From Porticoccaceae bacterium (lineage in GTDB: Bacteria > Pseudomonadota > Gammaproteobacteria > Pseudomonadales > Porticoccaceae): DNA of 64,000 bases. The position numbers and the translations under genes are program-made. The notes under the pieces were generated by a model. It saw only the letters and a program-made list of their open reading frames with translations, did not search any database and was not told the origin of the DNA. Location: assembly GCA_902557735.1 (NCBI GenBank), contig CACEBC010000004.1, positions 1 to 64,000 on the forward strand, given 5' to 3'. Shown piece by piece: positions 52,041 through 60,428 of this stretch; position 1 is the first letter of the stretch, and every line of letters starts with the position of its first letter.

Positions 52041-52517
52041 TTACCGCAGAATACGAGTTATTTGTTCTCTTATGACTAAATCATTAGCGTCATTTAAAAT
52101 GTCGGTTACAATTTCATAAAAAATGAGCGGGCCCGATCGCCCCTCCTTTTCATAGATTGCGCTTAAAGTTCGGGTAGCTGTAAGCCAATCTCCCGGAAAC
52201 ACGTCCTTTAAATAGTCGATCTTGAGTCCTCCTGCCATTTGTCGCTTAAGAGGGAATTTCGGTAGAAGTTTGTCAATAAATACTCCATCAGGTTCCAACT
52301 CTTCAATTGGCACGAGCTCCCAAAACAGGGGCACATGAAACATAGGGGGGGCCATATCTCCTCGGAGATATTTTTCCTGTCGATTACCCGTTGCTATGGA
52401 ATATTTCCGGATATCTCTGCGGGTCACTAGCTCTCTTTTAGAGTCGCTTTTTTTACCGACAAAGCTCATTATTTTTTGTGTTAGTAGCTTACTCATTTCC
52501 TTCCCTGCTGCTGCCAA
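52041..52517 (-). CDS. FAS1-like/MaoC-N hot-dog hydratase subunit
   Basis: This 158-residue protein resembles the N-terminal (FAS1-like dehydratase) half of MaoC proteins: VTRRDIRKYSIATGNRQEKY, DMAPPMFHVPLFWE and LPKFPLKRQMAGGLKIDY, then VFPGDWLTATRTL. The catalytic motif is normally carried by the partner half. Together with the MaoC-like gene 8 bases downstream it should form a two-gene enoyl-CoA hydratase. Its 5' end overlaps the acyl-CoA synthetase gene by 25 bases, indicating translational coupling. Confidence 0.82.
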   Translation of the reverse strand: MAAAGKEMSKLLTQKIMSFVGKKSDSKRELVTRRDIRKYSIATGNRQEKYLRGDMAPPMFHVPLFWELVPIEELEPDGVFIDKLLPKFPLKRQMAGGLKIDYLKDVFPGDWLTATRTLSAIYEKEGRSGPLIFYEIVTDILNDANDLVIREQITRILR

Positions 52518-54046
52518 TATGAGTCTCTTAGATCGCGCTTTAAAATTTTTCCAGTTGGTGCTTTTGGCAAACTATCAACAAACTCAACTGATTGCGGTTT
52601 TTGATAGCTAGCTAAATGGTCTCTAGCAGTGGCTATAATTTCATCTTCGGAGGCGGTTTTTCCCGGTTTTAGGACAACCACGGCATGCACAGATTCTCCC
52701 CATTTGTTGCTCGGTATGCCGATTACTGCGGATTCTAGTACTGCCGGATGCTGATGAATCGCCGCCTCGACTTGAGCGCTATAGATGTTCTCGCCCCCAG
52801 ATATGATCATATCTTTAGCTCGGTCTACAATATATATGTAACCTGCATAATCCCAGACAGCCAAGTCGCCAGTCCACATCCACCCATCCTTAATGGTTTC
52901 AGATGTAAGCTCTGGTTGTTGCCAGTAACCAATCATGTTTGCCTCAGACTTGACTATGATCTCTCCAATTGACTCCCCATCTTTGGGCAAAGAATTCCCC
53001 TGTGGGTCAACGATTCTAATCGAGGTTACGTATCCTTCTCTGCCGCAAGACGCAAGTCTTTCAGGATTTTCTCCTGCAATGGAACTGCTATGATCTTCCT
53101 GAGAGAGGAAACTCATAGTTGTTCCCTCAGTCTGCCCATAACCTTGAATCAGCGTGCATGGAAATGATTTTAGTGCCGCTTTTACCACTTCGGGAGGCAT
53201 TGGCCCGCCGCCATATTGGATATTGCGAAGGCTACTAAGATCATATTGCTCAAAATTATCTACCGCCATCATCCAATTTAGCATTGTCGTAATACCGAGG
53301 AACGCGCTTACTTTTTCGCTCTGAATTACCTCTAAAGCGAGTTTTGCTTCGAAATTGATCAACACCACTGGGCACCCGTGCGACATATAGTTGATTGCTA
53401 GAACAATGGGTATATGAAACATTTGACCTGTGAGCATATACACGTCAGTAGGGACAACACGTTCAGCCACCGTTTGATTAAGCATCCCCATGTAAACAGA
53501 CTTGTGACTATGCAAAGCTCCTTTGGATCTTCCAGTGGTTCCTCCGGTATATAAGATCATTACCGGATCCTCATCACCAACATGCTTTGCTTCCGCGGGT
53601 TCAGTGGAGTCTGAATCTCGAAGCAGCAATTCATATGAGCTTTCACTACCATGATTAAATGCCAAGAGCTTATTAATCTGAATAGTCGCTGTGAGACGCT
53701 CCGATAACTTACTGTAGTCCTCTGAGCAAATCAAAATAGAGGGTGATGCATCCTCAATGATTTGCAGCAGCTCTTGCTCTCCAAGCCTCCAGTTCAGTGG
53801 CTGACAGATCAGACCAACTCTTGCGCAGGCAAAAAATATTTCCATGTACTCGATACAATTCTTTGAAAGAACCGCAACTCGGTCACCTTTCTTTACGCCT
53901 AGGAAGGTTGTAAGTCCATTTGCTAATCTGCAAACGCGTTCCTCTAACTCTCCAAAAGTCATCCTACGTTTGTTAGGAATGTCTATTAGTGCTTCGCTAT
54001 CGGACGACCGGAGCGCCGACTTTAGAGGGATATGTCCTATGTTCAC
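52493..54046 (-). CDS. Acyl-CoA synthetase (AMP-forming, ANL superfamily)
   Basis: This 517-residue enzyme activates a carboxylic acid to its CoA ester through an acyl-AMP. Core motifs are the phosphate loop ILYTGGTTGRSKGALHSH, the A5 region IQGYGQTEGT, WMWTGDLAVWD (A7), IYIVDRAKDMIISGGENIYS (A8) and the C-terminal catalytic Lys in PTGKILKRDLR. It starts the chemistry of the operon: a carboxylated substrate is loaded with CoA before hydration and cleavage. The family covers fatty, aryl and steroid acids; the motifs do not discriminate. It overlaps the downstream hydratase gene by 25 bases. Confidence 0.95.
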   Translation of the reverse strand: MNIGHIPLKSALRSSDSEALIDIPNKRRMTFGELEERVCRLANGLTTFLGVKKGDRVAVLSKNCIEYMEIFFACARVGLICQPLNWRLGEQELLQIIEDASPSILICSEDYSKLSERLTATIQINKLLAFNHGSESSYELLLRDSDSTEPAEAKHVGDEDPVMILYTGGTTGRSKGALHSHKSVYMGMLNQTVAERVVPTDVYMLTGQMFHIPIVLAINYMSHGCPVVLINFEAKLALEVIQSEKVSAFLGITTMLNWMMAVDNFEQYDLSSLRNIQYGGGPMPPEVVKAALKSFPCTLIQGYGQTEGTTMSFLSQEDHSSSIAGENPERLASCGREGYVTSIRIVDPQGNSLPKDGESIGEIIVKSEANMIGYWQQPELTSETIKDGWMWTGDLAVWDYAGYIYIVDRAKDMIISGGENIYSAQVEAAIHQHPAVLESAVIGIPSNKWGESVHAVVVLKPGKTASEDEIIATARDHLASYQKPQSVEFVDSLPKAPTGKILKRDLRDSYWQQQGRK

Positions 54047-54048
54047 TT

Positions 54049-54498
54049 CTAATAGGCCTTATCGAGGTCCAAATGCCGTTTTACTATTTTCCATTCGCCC
54101 TCAGCGCGCGCGACGGTATCCGAATAAACCCCAGCAGAGATTATGTTTATTTGGTGATTCTCAGTCGCCAGCAAAGTAAGATTCGATTTCACTTGAATGG
54201 CCCCGCCGGAGTCTGTGGTGGAGTCATCGGAGGTCTCATAGAAAATATTTGATATAATATGCCGACGCTTATCTATTTGCTGCTCCAATGAGTCAGTTAT
54301 CAATTTCATTACTGCAGATCGGGGTTGAAACGGACCCACCAATTCTCCTTTAGCGATGCGCAAGCTAAAACTTGCATTTTCACTGAAACATTTTTCCAGC
54401 ATATTGATGTCGGGGTGATCATACCCATAAGCAGCCCGAGCTAAAAGTTCGTTAATTTGGAGCTTATCTTTTGCAGCTATTTGTTTATTATCTGTCAT
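54049..54498 (-). CDS. NTF2-like/SnoaL-type protein, first gene of the acyl-CoA operon
   Basis: This 149-residue SnoaL-like protein (ELLARAAYGYDHPDINMLEK at the N-terminus, GEWKIVKRHLDLDKAY at the end) belongs to the group often annotated as nuclear transport factor 2 family and found next to Rieske oxygenases and steroid or polyketide genes. The frame opens at 54525; ATG 54498, with GAGGA about 11 bases upstream, is preferred. It lies 2 bases before the acyl-CoA synthetase gene. It might be a small-subunit-like partner of the Rieske enzyme or a separate isomerase. It is divergent from the TetR regulator. Confidence 0.82.
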   Translation of the reverse strand: MTDNKQIAAKDKLQINELLARAAYGYDHPDINMLEKCFSENASFSLRIAKGELVGPFQPRSAVMKLITDSLEQQIDKRRHIISNIFYETSDDSTTDSGGAIQVKSNLTLLATENHQINIISAGVYSDTVARAEGEWKIVKRHLDLDKAY

Positions 54499-54548
54499 TA
54501 TTATTCGGGTCCTCGGGAGGCTCATTAACTTTTCACTCTATTTTAATT

Positions 54549-54563
54549 TTGAATATTGTTCAA
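54549..54563. promoter_or_regulatory. Operator-like inverted repeat between the acyl-CoA operon and the TetR gene
   Basis: TTGAA and TTCAA form perfect 5-base arms around TATTG in the 150-base divergent region. Location suits a TetR operator, but the repeat is short. Confidence 0.3.
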
Positions 54564-54646
54564 TGCCTTTTCACTGATTAATTGCTCGTGATAAGGTTTA
54601 ATTTTCTCATGCGGTGATCTTCAGATAGCACTGTTCGGGAGAGTCG

Positions 54647-55351
54647 TTGAATGGTAGACTCTTTCAAGTACTTATTTCTCAGCGTTATTATCAAATGTCC
54701 ACACTCCCTGTCGCAAATTCCAGTCGTCCTAAAGCTAAAAGCCACTTGCCTCCGTCTAATGCAGTGTCCAGGAGCGCAGACCGGAAAAGAATCATTTTCC
54801 GAGCGCTACATGATTGCATTTTGAAGAAAGGTTATGTTAAGACAACGCTCGCCGATATTGCATCAGAATCAGGCATGTCTGCCAGTCATCTTCTCTACTA
54901 CTTTAGGGGTAAAGAAGCAATGTTGGAACAATATTTTGCCGACGTCTCCGTTATGTTTCTGGATAATATTGGTCGCATATTAGAGGAACCGGTTGATGCG
55001 CAATTAATACTCCTGGCAGATTTCTGGTTTAATAATGAAGCTAATACCAAGCAGGAGATTGGCTTTATGCTCGAATGCTTTGGAGTTGCGGTAAATGACG
55101 CTGCACTATTGAACATAAAAATTTCATTTGATGCCAAATTCAAAGAGCAACTTGGAAATTTCCTGACAGAAATATCTCACGGTGAGAGATCGTTTCCTGC
55201 TGGGCGTGCCTCAGACTTGGCTGAAGTCGTTTACGCTCTGATCATTGGTCTTCGGTCTGCAGTTTATTTCAATGCCGAACTCGGGCTGGAAGCAGCACAT
55301 GGGTTGTTTTGTACCACAGTACTTGATCTGATCAGCATTGACTCGTCATAG
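54647..55351 (+). CDS. TetR family transcriptional regulator
   Basis: This TetR-type repressor has up to 234 residues. The helix-turn-helix lies at about residues 45-95 (DRKRIIFRALHDCILKKGY, then LADIASESGMSASHLLYYF and GKEAMLEQYF), followed by an all-helical ligand-binding domain. It is divergent from the seven-gene acyl-CoA operon and probably controls it in response to an acyl-CoA or the free substrate. TTG 54647 has a GGGAGAG upstream; ATG 54695 is an alternative that drops 16 residues outside the HTH. A short inverted repeat at 54549-54563 is a possible operator. Confidence 0.88.
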   Translation: MNGRLFQVLISQRYYQMSTLPVANSSRPKAKSHLPPSNAVSRSADRKRIIFRALHDCILKKGYVKTTLADIASESGMSASHLLYYFRGKEAMLEQYFADVSVMFLDNIGRILEEPVDAQLILLADFWFNNEANTKQEIGFMLECFGVAVNDAALLNIKISFDAKFKEQLGNFLTEISHGERSFPAGRASDLAEVVYALIIGLRSAVYFNAELGLEAAHGLFCTTVLDLISIDSS

Positions 55352-55378
55352 TATTTGGGTAACCAATATTTAAAATAT

Positions 55379-56323
55379 TTATTTTCTGCTCAAAACACTA
55401 TCCATCCATTTATGAACGTCCAGACAAACATCGCGGCGGTTTATTTCATTTAATATTTCATGCCGACATCCTCGGTGAAGAGTGATTTTTACATCTTCCA
55501 CTCCTGACTCCGTCAACCTGCAAAAAAGTTCCTGAACTTTCTTTCCATTTGCTCCGACGGGATCTCGGTCTCCAGAGATTAGATAAAATGGTATTTTTGG
55601 ATGGATTTTGACGAAAGACTTTCTTTGAAACATTTGGATGAGTCCATTTATGAAATCCACCCATGATTGGGTCGTAAGCGGGAATCCGCAGAGGGGATCC
55701 GCCACATATTCTAAAACTTTAGATTTGTCGCGAGAAAGCCAGTCAGCTTCTGTTTTATAGGGTTTAAACGATCGATTAAAATTGCCAAAACTCAGATAAT
55801 GGAGCATTTTGCTGGGATTTCTTGGTCCAAGACATGCGCGCTCTAAGTGGGCGATTGCCGATGCCGATAAGTAGCTTGCACTACAAGCATACCATGACCC
55901 TGAAAGAATAATGCCTGCCACTAAGGTTCTTAATTCGTGTGCGTAGTTTTGACAAAGAGCGAGAGACATTGCCGCTCCCATGCTATGCCCTAAAATAAAT
56001 GGTTTGAGTCTGTTTGTTCGGCTGATGTTCCTTAGAAGTTCCATTTGATCTTGCAAAAGGCGTTGCCATCCGCCCTGATCTGCTAGGTGGGCGATGCTGC
56101 CGGATGAGGCACCGGTCTGGCCATGCCCTCGGTGATCATCAGCCGTGACCATATAGCCCGCATTATTAAAAAACGTTGCTACCTCTTCATAGCGACGCGC
56201 ATGCTCGCTCATCCCATGAATGATATGAATCCACCCTTTGGGCCTCTCTGGTATCCAAGAATAATAGTGAAGAGTGTTTTCATCGCAATCATTGCTTTGT
56301 ACATTTAACGTTAATTCTTTCAT
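55379..56323 (-). CDS. Alpha/beta hydrolase, monoacylglycerol lipase/lysophospholipase-like
   Basis: This 314-residue serine hydrolase has the alpha/beta fold of the Hydrolase_4 group. The oxyanion region is IIHGMSEHARRYEEVATFF, the nucleophile elbow is GHSMGAAMS, the acid is likely the Asp in ISGDRDPVG, and the base is the His in RHEILNE. GYMVTADDHRGHGQTG is typical of monoglyceride lipases and lysophospholipase L2. There is no signal peptide, so it should be cytoplasmic. It would release fatty acid from monoacyl lipids. It ends shortly after the TetR stop on the opposite strand and is divergent from the PPK2 gene. Confidence 0.9.
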   Translation of the reverse strand: MKELTLNVQSNDCDENTLHYYSWIPERPKGWIHIIHGMSEHARRYEEVATFFNNAGYMVTADDHRGHGQTGASSGSIAHLADQGGWQRLLQDQMELLRNISRTNRLKPFILGHSMGAAMSLALCQNYAHELRTLVAGIILSGSWYACSASYLSASAIAHLERACLGPRNPSKMLHYLSFGNFNRSFKPYKTEADWLSRDKSKVLEYVADPLCGFPLTTQSWVDFINGLIQMFQRKSFVKIHPKIPFYLISGDRDPVGANGKKVQELFCRLTESGVEDVKITLHRGCRHEILNEINRRDVCLDVHKWMDSVLSRK

Positions 56324-56453
56324 TGATCTGCGCCGTATGATTACATGTGCTTTGTTTATGCGTGCAAAAAGGAATTCGCAACCATTATAATTTTGTCACA
56401 GACAGCCTATACTTTTCAGCTTTTTGAAGTTTTTGAGTAATTAAAGAGTTACT

Positions 56454-57293
56454 ATGAAGTCAAGAAAGATCACCACTATTGACACGCCCTATGTCGGGAT
56501 TGGAGAGGCAGACTACCAGAAGGAGAAAAGGCGTTTACAAATAGAGCTGCTGAAAATACAGCAACGGGTGATCAAGAATGGCTCCAGGTTGGCTATAGTT
56601 TTTGAAGGTCGAGATGCTGCGGGTAAGGGATCGACAATAAAACGATTCGTGGAAAACCTTATGCCGAAGCATCTTAACGTGGTTGCCCTCGGGGTCCCCA
56701 CCAGCGCCGAGTCCAAATATTGGTTTCACCGATATCAGCAGCACTTTCCTCATGAGGGCAATATCACCTTTTTTGACCGCTCGTGGTATAACCGAGCGTT
56801 GATTGAACCAACCATGGGTTATTGCGCGGAAAATCGTTACAAATACTTTATGAGGAAGGTGCTGAAATGGGAACACGATCTAATAGATAGGGGATTGTTA
56901 TTGACGAAATTTTATTTGTCGATTGATCGCGATACTCAACTATATCGATTCGAAGACCGTCTCAAGGACCCATTGACATATTGGAAGTTTTCGGAGAACG
57001 ATTTATTCGCTAGAAAAAAGTGGGAGATTTTTACACATTTTAAAGAGCAAATGTTTAAACATACTTCCTCCGAGAAGTCACCTTGGGTAGTGATATCTGC
57101 AAACAAAAAGCGTGAAGCACGCTTGACAGCTATGTTATATTTAGTTCGCGTTTACGGGCGGTCAGTGTTCGAGCCTTTGACTGGTGAAGACGTCGAAGAC
57201 AATTATAGCATCAGGATTAATGGCATTAGATTTACAGAGCTCAGCTTACAGCAATTGGCTGTTCTCAAAGATCTAAGGGATTCCGGAAGTTAA
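56454..57293 (+). CDS. Polyphosphate kinase 2 (PPK2) family enzyme
   Basis: This 279-residue PPK2 enzyme transfers phosphate between polyphosphate and a nucleoside diphosphate (class I) or monophosphate. Walker A is G52-R-D-A-A-G-K-G-S-T61, followed by TFFDRSWYNRALIEPTMGY (Walker B and lid start) and YRFEDRLKDPLTYWKFSEND, all typical of one-domain class I PPK2. It regenerates NTPs or stores phosphate in the cytoplasm. The Nudix gene starts 6 bases after its stop, so the two are translationally coupled. Class I is favoured by length but was not tested. Confidence 0.93.
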   Translation: MKSRKITTIDTPYVGIGEADYQKEKRRLQIELLKIQQRVIKNGSRLAIVFEGRDAAGKGSTIKRFVENLMPKHLNVVALGVPTSAESKYWFHRYQQHFPHEGNITFFDRSWYNRALIEPTMGYCAENRYKYFMRKVLKWEHDLIDRGLLLTKFYLSIDRDTQLYRFEDRLKDPLTYWKFSENDLFARKKWEIFTHFKEQMFKHTSSEKSPWVVISANKKREARLTAMLYLVRVYGRSVFEPLTGEDVEDNYSIRINGIRFTELSLQQLAVLKDLRDSGS

Positions 57294-57299
57294 AATGCA

Positions 57300-57830
57300 T
57301 TGAATGCTCAGAATACTACCATCAAGCTGCGCGACCGCAGCTTTATTGAGATAAGTCTTATCGGAATATTGCCAAAAAATCTAATAGACACAGTGAACTT
57401 GCCGGTGGTGGAGTCTGCCGGCGGTCTAGTATGCAATCGCTGTCATCATATTCTGCTTATTTTTAAACGGGGCAAATGGGATATGCCGAAAGGTCGAGTG
57501 GAAAACAAACAGTGTCGTGAGGAGAGTGCATTACGAGAGGTAAATGAAGAGACGGGTTTGGCTATTGAAAAATTAACTATAGAGGGTAAATTGGTATCCA
57601 CTTGGCATACCACGAGGCATAATAATACCAAGTACCTGAAAAAGACTCATTGGTTTCTAATGCGATATGACGGAGAGGACGATCAGACTCAACCGCAAGT
57701 AGAGGAGGGCATAATTGAGTGTCGCTGGGTGCATCTCAGTGATCTGCGGAGTTACAGGGAGTTGTTGCCCGTTCGGATTGACTATGTTGTTGATTTTTGG
57801 CACCAAAATCTAGCATATGTGCCAGTATGA
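57300..57830 (+). CDS. Nudix hydrolase with altered Nudix box
   Basis: This 176-residue protein has a Nudix fold: beta strand VVESAGGLVCNRCHHILLIF, then KWDMPKGRVE and the Nudix box from G65 to L87. The box fits G-x5-E-x7-R-E-U-x-E-E-x-G-U except that position 71 is Gln instead of the first Glu, while the catalytic R79-E80 and E83-E84 remain. It should hydrolyse a nucleoside diphosphate linked to X, perhaps a diadenosine or inositol polyphosphate. The start is TTG 57300, 6 bases after the PPK2 stop. The first 35 residues are an extension. The coupling with PPK2 suggests a role in polyphosphate or nucleotide housekeeping. Confidence 0.88.
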   Translation: MNAQNTTIKLRDRSFIEISLIGILPKNLIDTVNLPVVESAGGLVCNRCHHILLIFKRGKWDMPKGRVENKQCREESALREVNEETGLAIEKLTIEGKLVSTWHTTRHNNTKYLKKTHWFLMRYDGEDDQTQPQVEEGIIECRWVHLSDLRSYRELLPVRIDYVVDFWHQNLAYVPV

Positions 57831-57890
57831 TTGAATAATTCGGCAGAATTAGCCAATGTGATGTAAAGGACCAACTGATTTAAAGATCAT

Positions 57891-58745
57891 CTATAGCAGG
57901 CTATGCCGTATGTATTCGCTCAGTCTCGTTGTGGCAGTATCATTATTGCTTGAGGATCTTGTAGTCACACAGATATCTATTGATCCGAGAGCAGGGAGAT
58001 TTGCCTCTGATTCGAGGATGATCAGGCGTGCCGGCACTGTAGATTTGGCGAGAACCGTAACACCGAGGCCGGCCTCTATGGCCGCTTGTATTCCGGAGAG
58101 ATCAGGATTGGTGTGGGCCAGTCGCCATGGGCGACTGGCAGAGTTGAGCTGACTTATAGCTTTCTGTCGATAAATGCACCCGTCTTGGGCCAAAACTAGC
58201 GGTATCTCTTTTTGATTTTGTGTGCCGTGATTTGGACTCCCTACCCACACCAGTTGATCACTTTTGATGTATCCCATTGGCCTATTTGATGATTGACTGT
58301 GAAGCGATAATGTCAAGTCAAAACGCTCTTGTTGAAATACAGAGAGCAAGTTCCTGCTCAAATCGCAAACAACCTCTAAAGCAACATTTGGATACGAACT
58401 TGAAAATCGACCTAAGATCGTCGGTAACAGAGTGGTGGCAAACTCGCTCGGCAATCCTAAGCATACGTGCCCCTGCAGCTCTGGTTGCCGAAATTCATTT
58501 AGTATTTCATCACTTAAAGAAAGAATTGTTCTAGCTCTCGGATATAATTTAAGGCCAGCTTCCGAGGGTTTTAGACGTTTTTTAATTCGCAAAAATAGTC
58601 TCGTTTCCAGAAGCTCCTCAAGCCGTTTGATCTGAAGACTCGTGGCAGGTTGCGAGAGTCCTATGTGGTCTGCAGCGATGGTGACGCTGTCAGCGTCACA
58701 CACGGCCACAAAAGTCCTCAGTGCGTCAATCGGGAGATTTCTCAT
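57891..58745 (-). CDS. LysR family transcriptional regulator
   Basis: This 284-residue LysR-type regulator has an N-terminal winged HTH (LRTFVAVCDADSVTIAADHI, then GLSQPATSLQIKRLEELLE) and a periplasmic-binding-protein-like effector domain (HVCLGLPSEFATTLLPTIL, ALEVVCDLSRNLLSVFQ). It is convergent with the Nudix gene and divergent from the paraoxonase-like gene, with about 295 bases between. A strong inverted repeat (58773-58792) lies just upstream of its own ATG 58745, as expected for autoregulation. It probably controls the divergent gene, but this is inference from position. Confidence 0.93.
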   Translation of the reverse strand: MRNLPIDALRTFVAVCDADSVTIAADHIGLSQPATSLQIKRLEELLETRLFLRIKKRLKPSEAGLKLYPRARTILSLSDEILNEFRQPELQGHVCLGLPSEFATTLLPTILGRFSSSYPNVALEVVCDLSRNLLSVFQQERFDLTLSLHSQSSNRPMGYIKSDQLVWVGSPNHGTQNQKEIPLVLAQDGCIYRQKAISQLNSASRPWRLAHTNPDLSGIQAAIEAGLGVTVLAKSTVPARLIILESEANLPALGSIDICVTTRSSSNNDTATTRLSEYIRHSLL

Positions 58746-58772
58746 GAAAATTTTTTATAAAAAAATAAAATT

Positions 58773-58792
58773 CAAATAAGCCTTATTATTTG
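58773..58792. promoter_or_regulatory. LysR-type operator candidate
   Basis: CAAATAA and TTATTTG are perfect 7-base arms around GCCTTA, and an inner AATAAG-C-CTTATT repeat overlaps. It starts 28 bases before the LysR ATG, in the region shared with the divergent paraoxonase-like gene. It fits the T-N11-A type of LysR box in size and position. Confidence 0.5.
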
Positions 58793-59039
58793 TAATTTAA
58801 ACATAACATATTTCAGGTTGGTTTCAATCGCTATCATTGGCTATTTTCAGTGTCTTTGCATCTTTTAATCTCAGCAGCCCTATCCAGCTTAAAATTATGA
58901 AGTCGTTTTCTGCATCACCACTAAACAAAATCACCGTGACTTGTCTAAGGATTCAATCTGAAAGCACATAATTTATAATGAAGCGTTATCTTTAATCTTT
59001 CAATTTTGTTTGATTACGATCCTGCGAGGTGATTTCAGA

Positions 59040-60428
59040 GTGAATTTCTATTTGAGTATGTTTATGTTTTGTCTGGGCATAACTTTTCTATTCAGATCAT
59101 TGTGGTCGTCGATTTTAAATGCGTTTTTACGGTTTTTTTCCCGGCAAAGAGTTTGTCAGGTCATTTTTCTTCTCGCTTTAGTTTGCAATCTTTACATCTT
59201 GAGAAATGATAATTGGATGGAATATACAGGAAGTTTGACCCTATTTGTCTTAACGGTTTTACTCCTATTGGCAAGCCTCCTAGCACTGATCGCAGAGCCG
59301 ATGGTCCGCAGAATTGTTAACTTCGGCTCCAGGAACTATTGGTTTTTTGCACTTCCAAATTTCATTTTCTTGTGGACCATAGGATTTTGGTTATTGATTT
59401 GGTCATACATTGGGGAGGTTGAGGATTTAGGACCTTGCCTTCCAGACGATAAACTCGGAGTGTTATGCGATATTTCGAATGCAGAGGATTTGATTGCTAC
59501 TCCCGATCAGAGGTTCTTGATTGCACCTGAATTTGGTGGGATCGGGCCGCATCTGGTGCCCGAGGATCATCAAACGGGTCGGATCCTTATGATTGATTTG
59601 GATAGGGGTCAAGTGCAACCGGCTGTCATTGAATATGGTGAAAACATTTGGGGCGATCGCGGCTGTTTGCGTCATAAAGAGACTTTGTTTTCGCCTCATG
59701 GGATGGATCTGAGAAGACGTCACGATAATTTATGGCAACTTGCAGTAATAAATCACTTTCCCAAAGAGTCAGTTGAGATGTTTGAATTATTGAAGAACGA
59801 TGAGCATTGGGGGCTAGTCTGGCGGGGTTGTATCTCAGTTCCCCAGGTCAACTATCTGAATGACATTAGCCTAGCCTCAGATGGAAGTTTTTTCGTCTCG
59901 CATATGTATGACACCGATTTCTCGGCAAATGATGCACTGGTTGCAAGTCTTTTTAAAAATGTCACTGGTTATGCAATGCGGTGGGATTCTGAAAATGGTT
60001 TTTCCCAGGTGCCAAGTACTGAGGGCGCGCATCCGAACGGAATTATATACGATGATGTTCGCGGATTACTTTTTGTTGCCTACACCTTTGGTGACAAGAT
60101 CGATGCGATTAATATGCTAAGTGGTAAGGTTGAGTCTAGTTTCAACCTCAACAGCCCAGATAACATAGTGCTGAAGGATGGTACATTATGGATTACCAGT
60201 TGGGACCACTCCATTCAAGATATGGTCAGTTGTAAAGGAAAAACTCCTTGTACTTTGCCATTCTCAATTTATGCTCTTGAGCCAAATACCCTGAACCTAG
60301 TTAAAAAATGGCGTTTTCATCATACAACCACAGGGCTTCCGACAGTCGCATTGCCCACAAATCAGGGAGTTTGGATTGGTTCATCTCGAAGTGATAGGCT
60401 TGTGCATTTCGATTTGGAGTGGCCCTAA
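59040..60428 (+). CDS. Membrane-anchored paraoxonase/arylesterase-like six-bladed propeller protein
   Basis: The N-terminal ~120 residues form about four membrane helices (FYLSMFMFCLGITFLF onward). The remaining ~330 form a beta-propeller resembling paraoxonase/arylesterase: LFSPHGMDL (H220, like PON1 H115), LAVINHFP, the calcium-type LNDI and HPNG, and NSPDNIV (like PON1 D269-N270). These equivalences come from memory of PON1. If the calcium site is intact, the enzyme would hydrolyse lactones or esters on the periplasmic side. The frame opens at TTG 59010, but GTG 59040 has GAGGTGAT 6 bases upstream. The gene is divergent from LysR. The membrane-anchor plus propeller layout is unusual. Confidence 0.75.
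   Translation: MNFYLSMFMFCLGITFLFRSLWSSILNAFLRFFSRQRVCQVIFLLALVCNLYILRNDNWMEYTGSLTLFVLTVLLLLASLLALIAEPMVRRIVNFGSRNYWFFALPNFIFLWTIGFWLLIWSYIGEVEDLGPCLPDDKLGVLCDISNAEDLIATPDQRFLIAPEFGGIGPHLVPEDHQTGRILMIDLDRGQVQPAVIEYGENIWGDRGCLRHKETLFSPHGMDLRRRHDNLWQLAVINHFPKESVEMFELLKNDEHWGLVWRGCISVPQVNYLNDISLASDGSFFVSHMYDTDFSANDALVASLFKNVTGYAMRWDSENGFSQVPSTEGAHPNGIIYDDVRGLLFVAYTFGDKIDAINMLSGKVESSFNLNSPDNIVLKDGTLWITSWDHSIQDMVSCKGKTPCTLPFSIYALEPNTLNLVKKWRFHHTTTGLPTVALPTNQGVWIGSSRSDRLVHFDLEWP

Noticed and set aside
57831-57890. AATTC/GAATT dyad between the Nudix and LysR genes as a bidirectional terminator
   Set aside because: The stem is short and AT-rich with no T-run on either strand.
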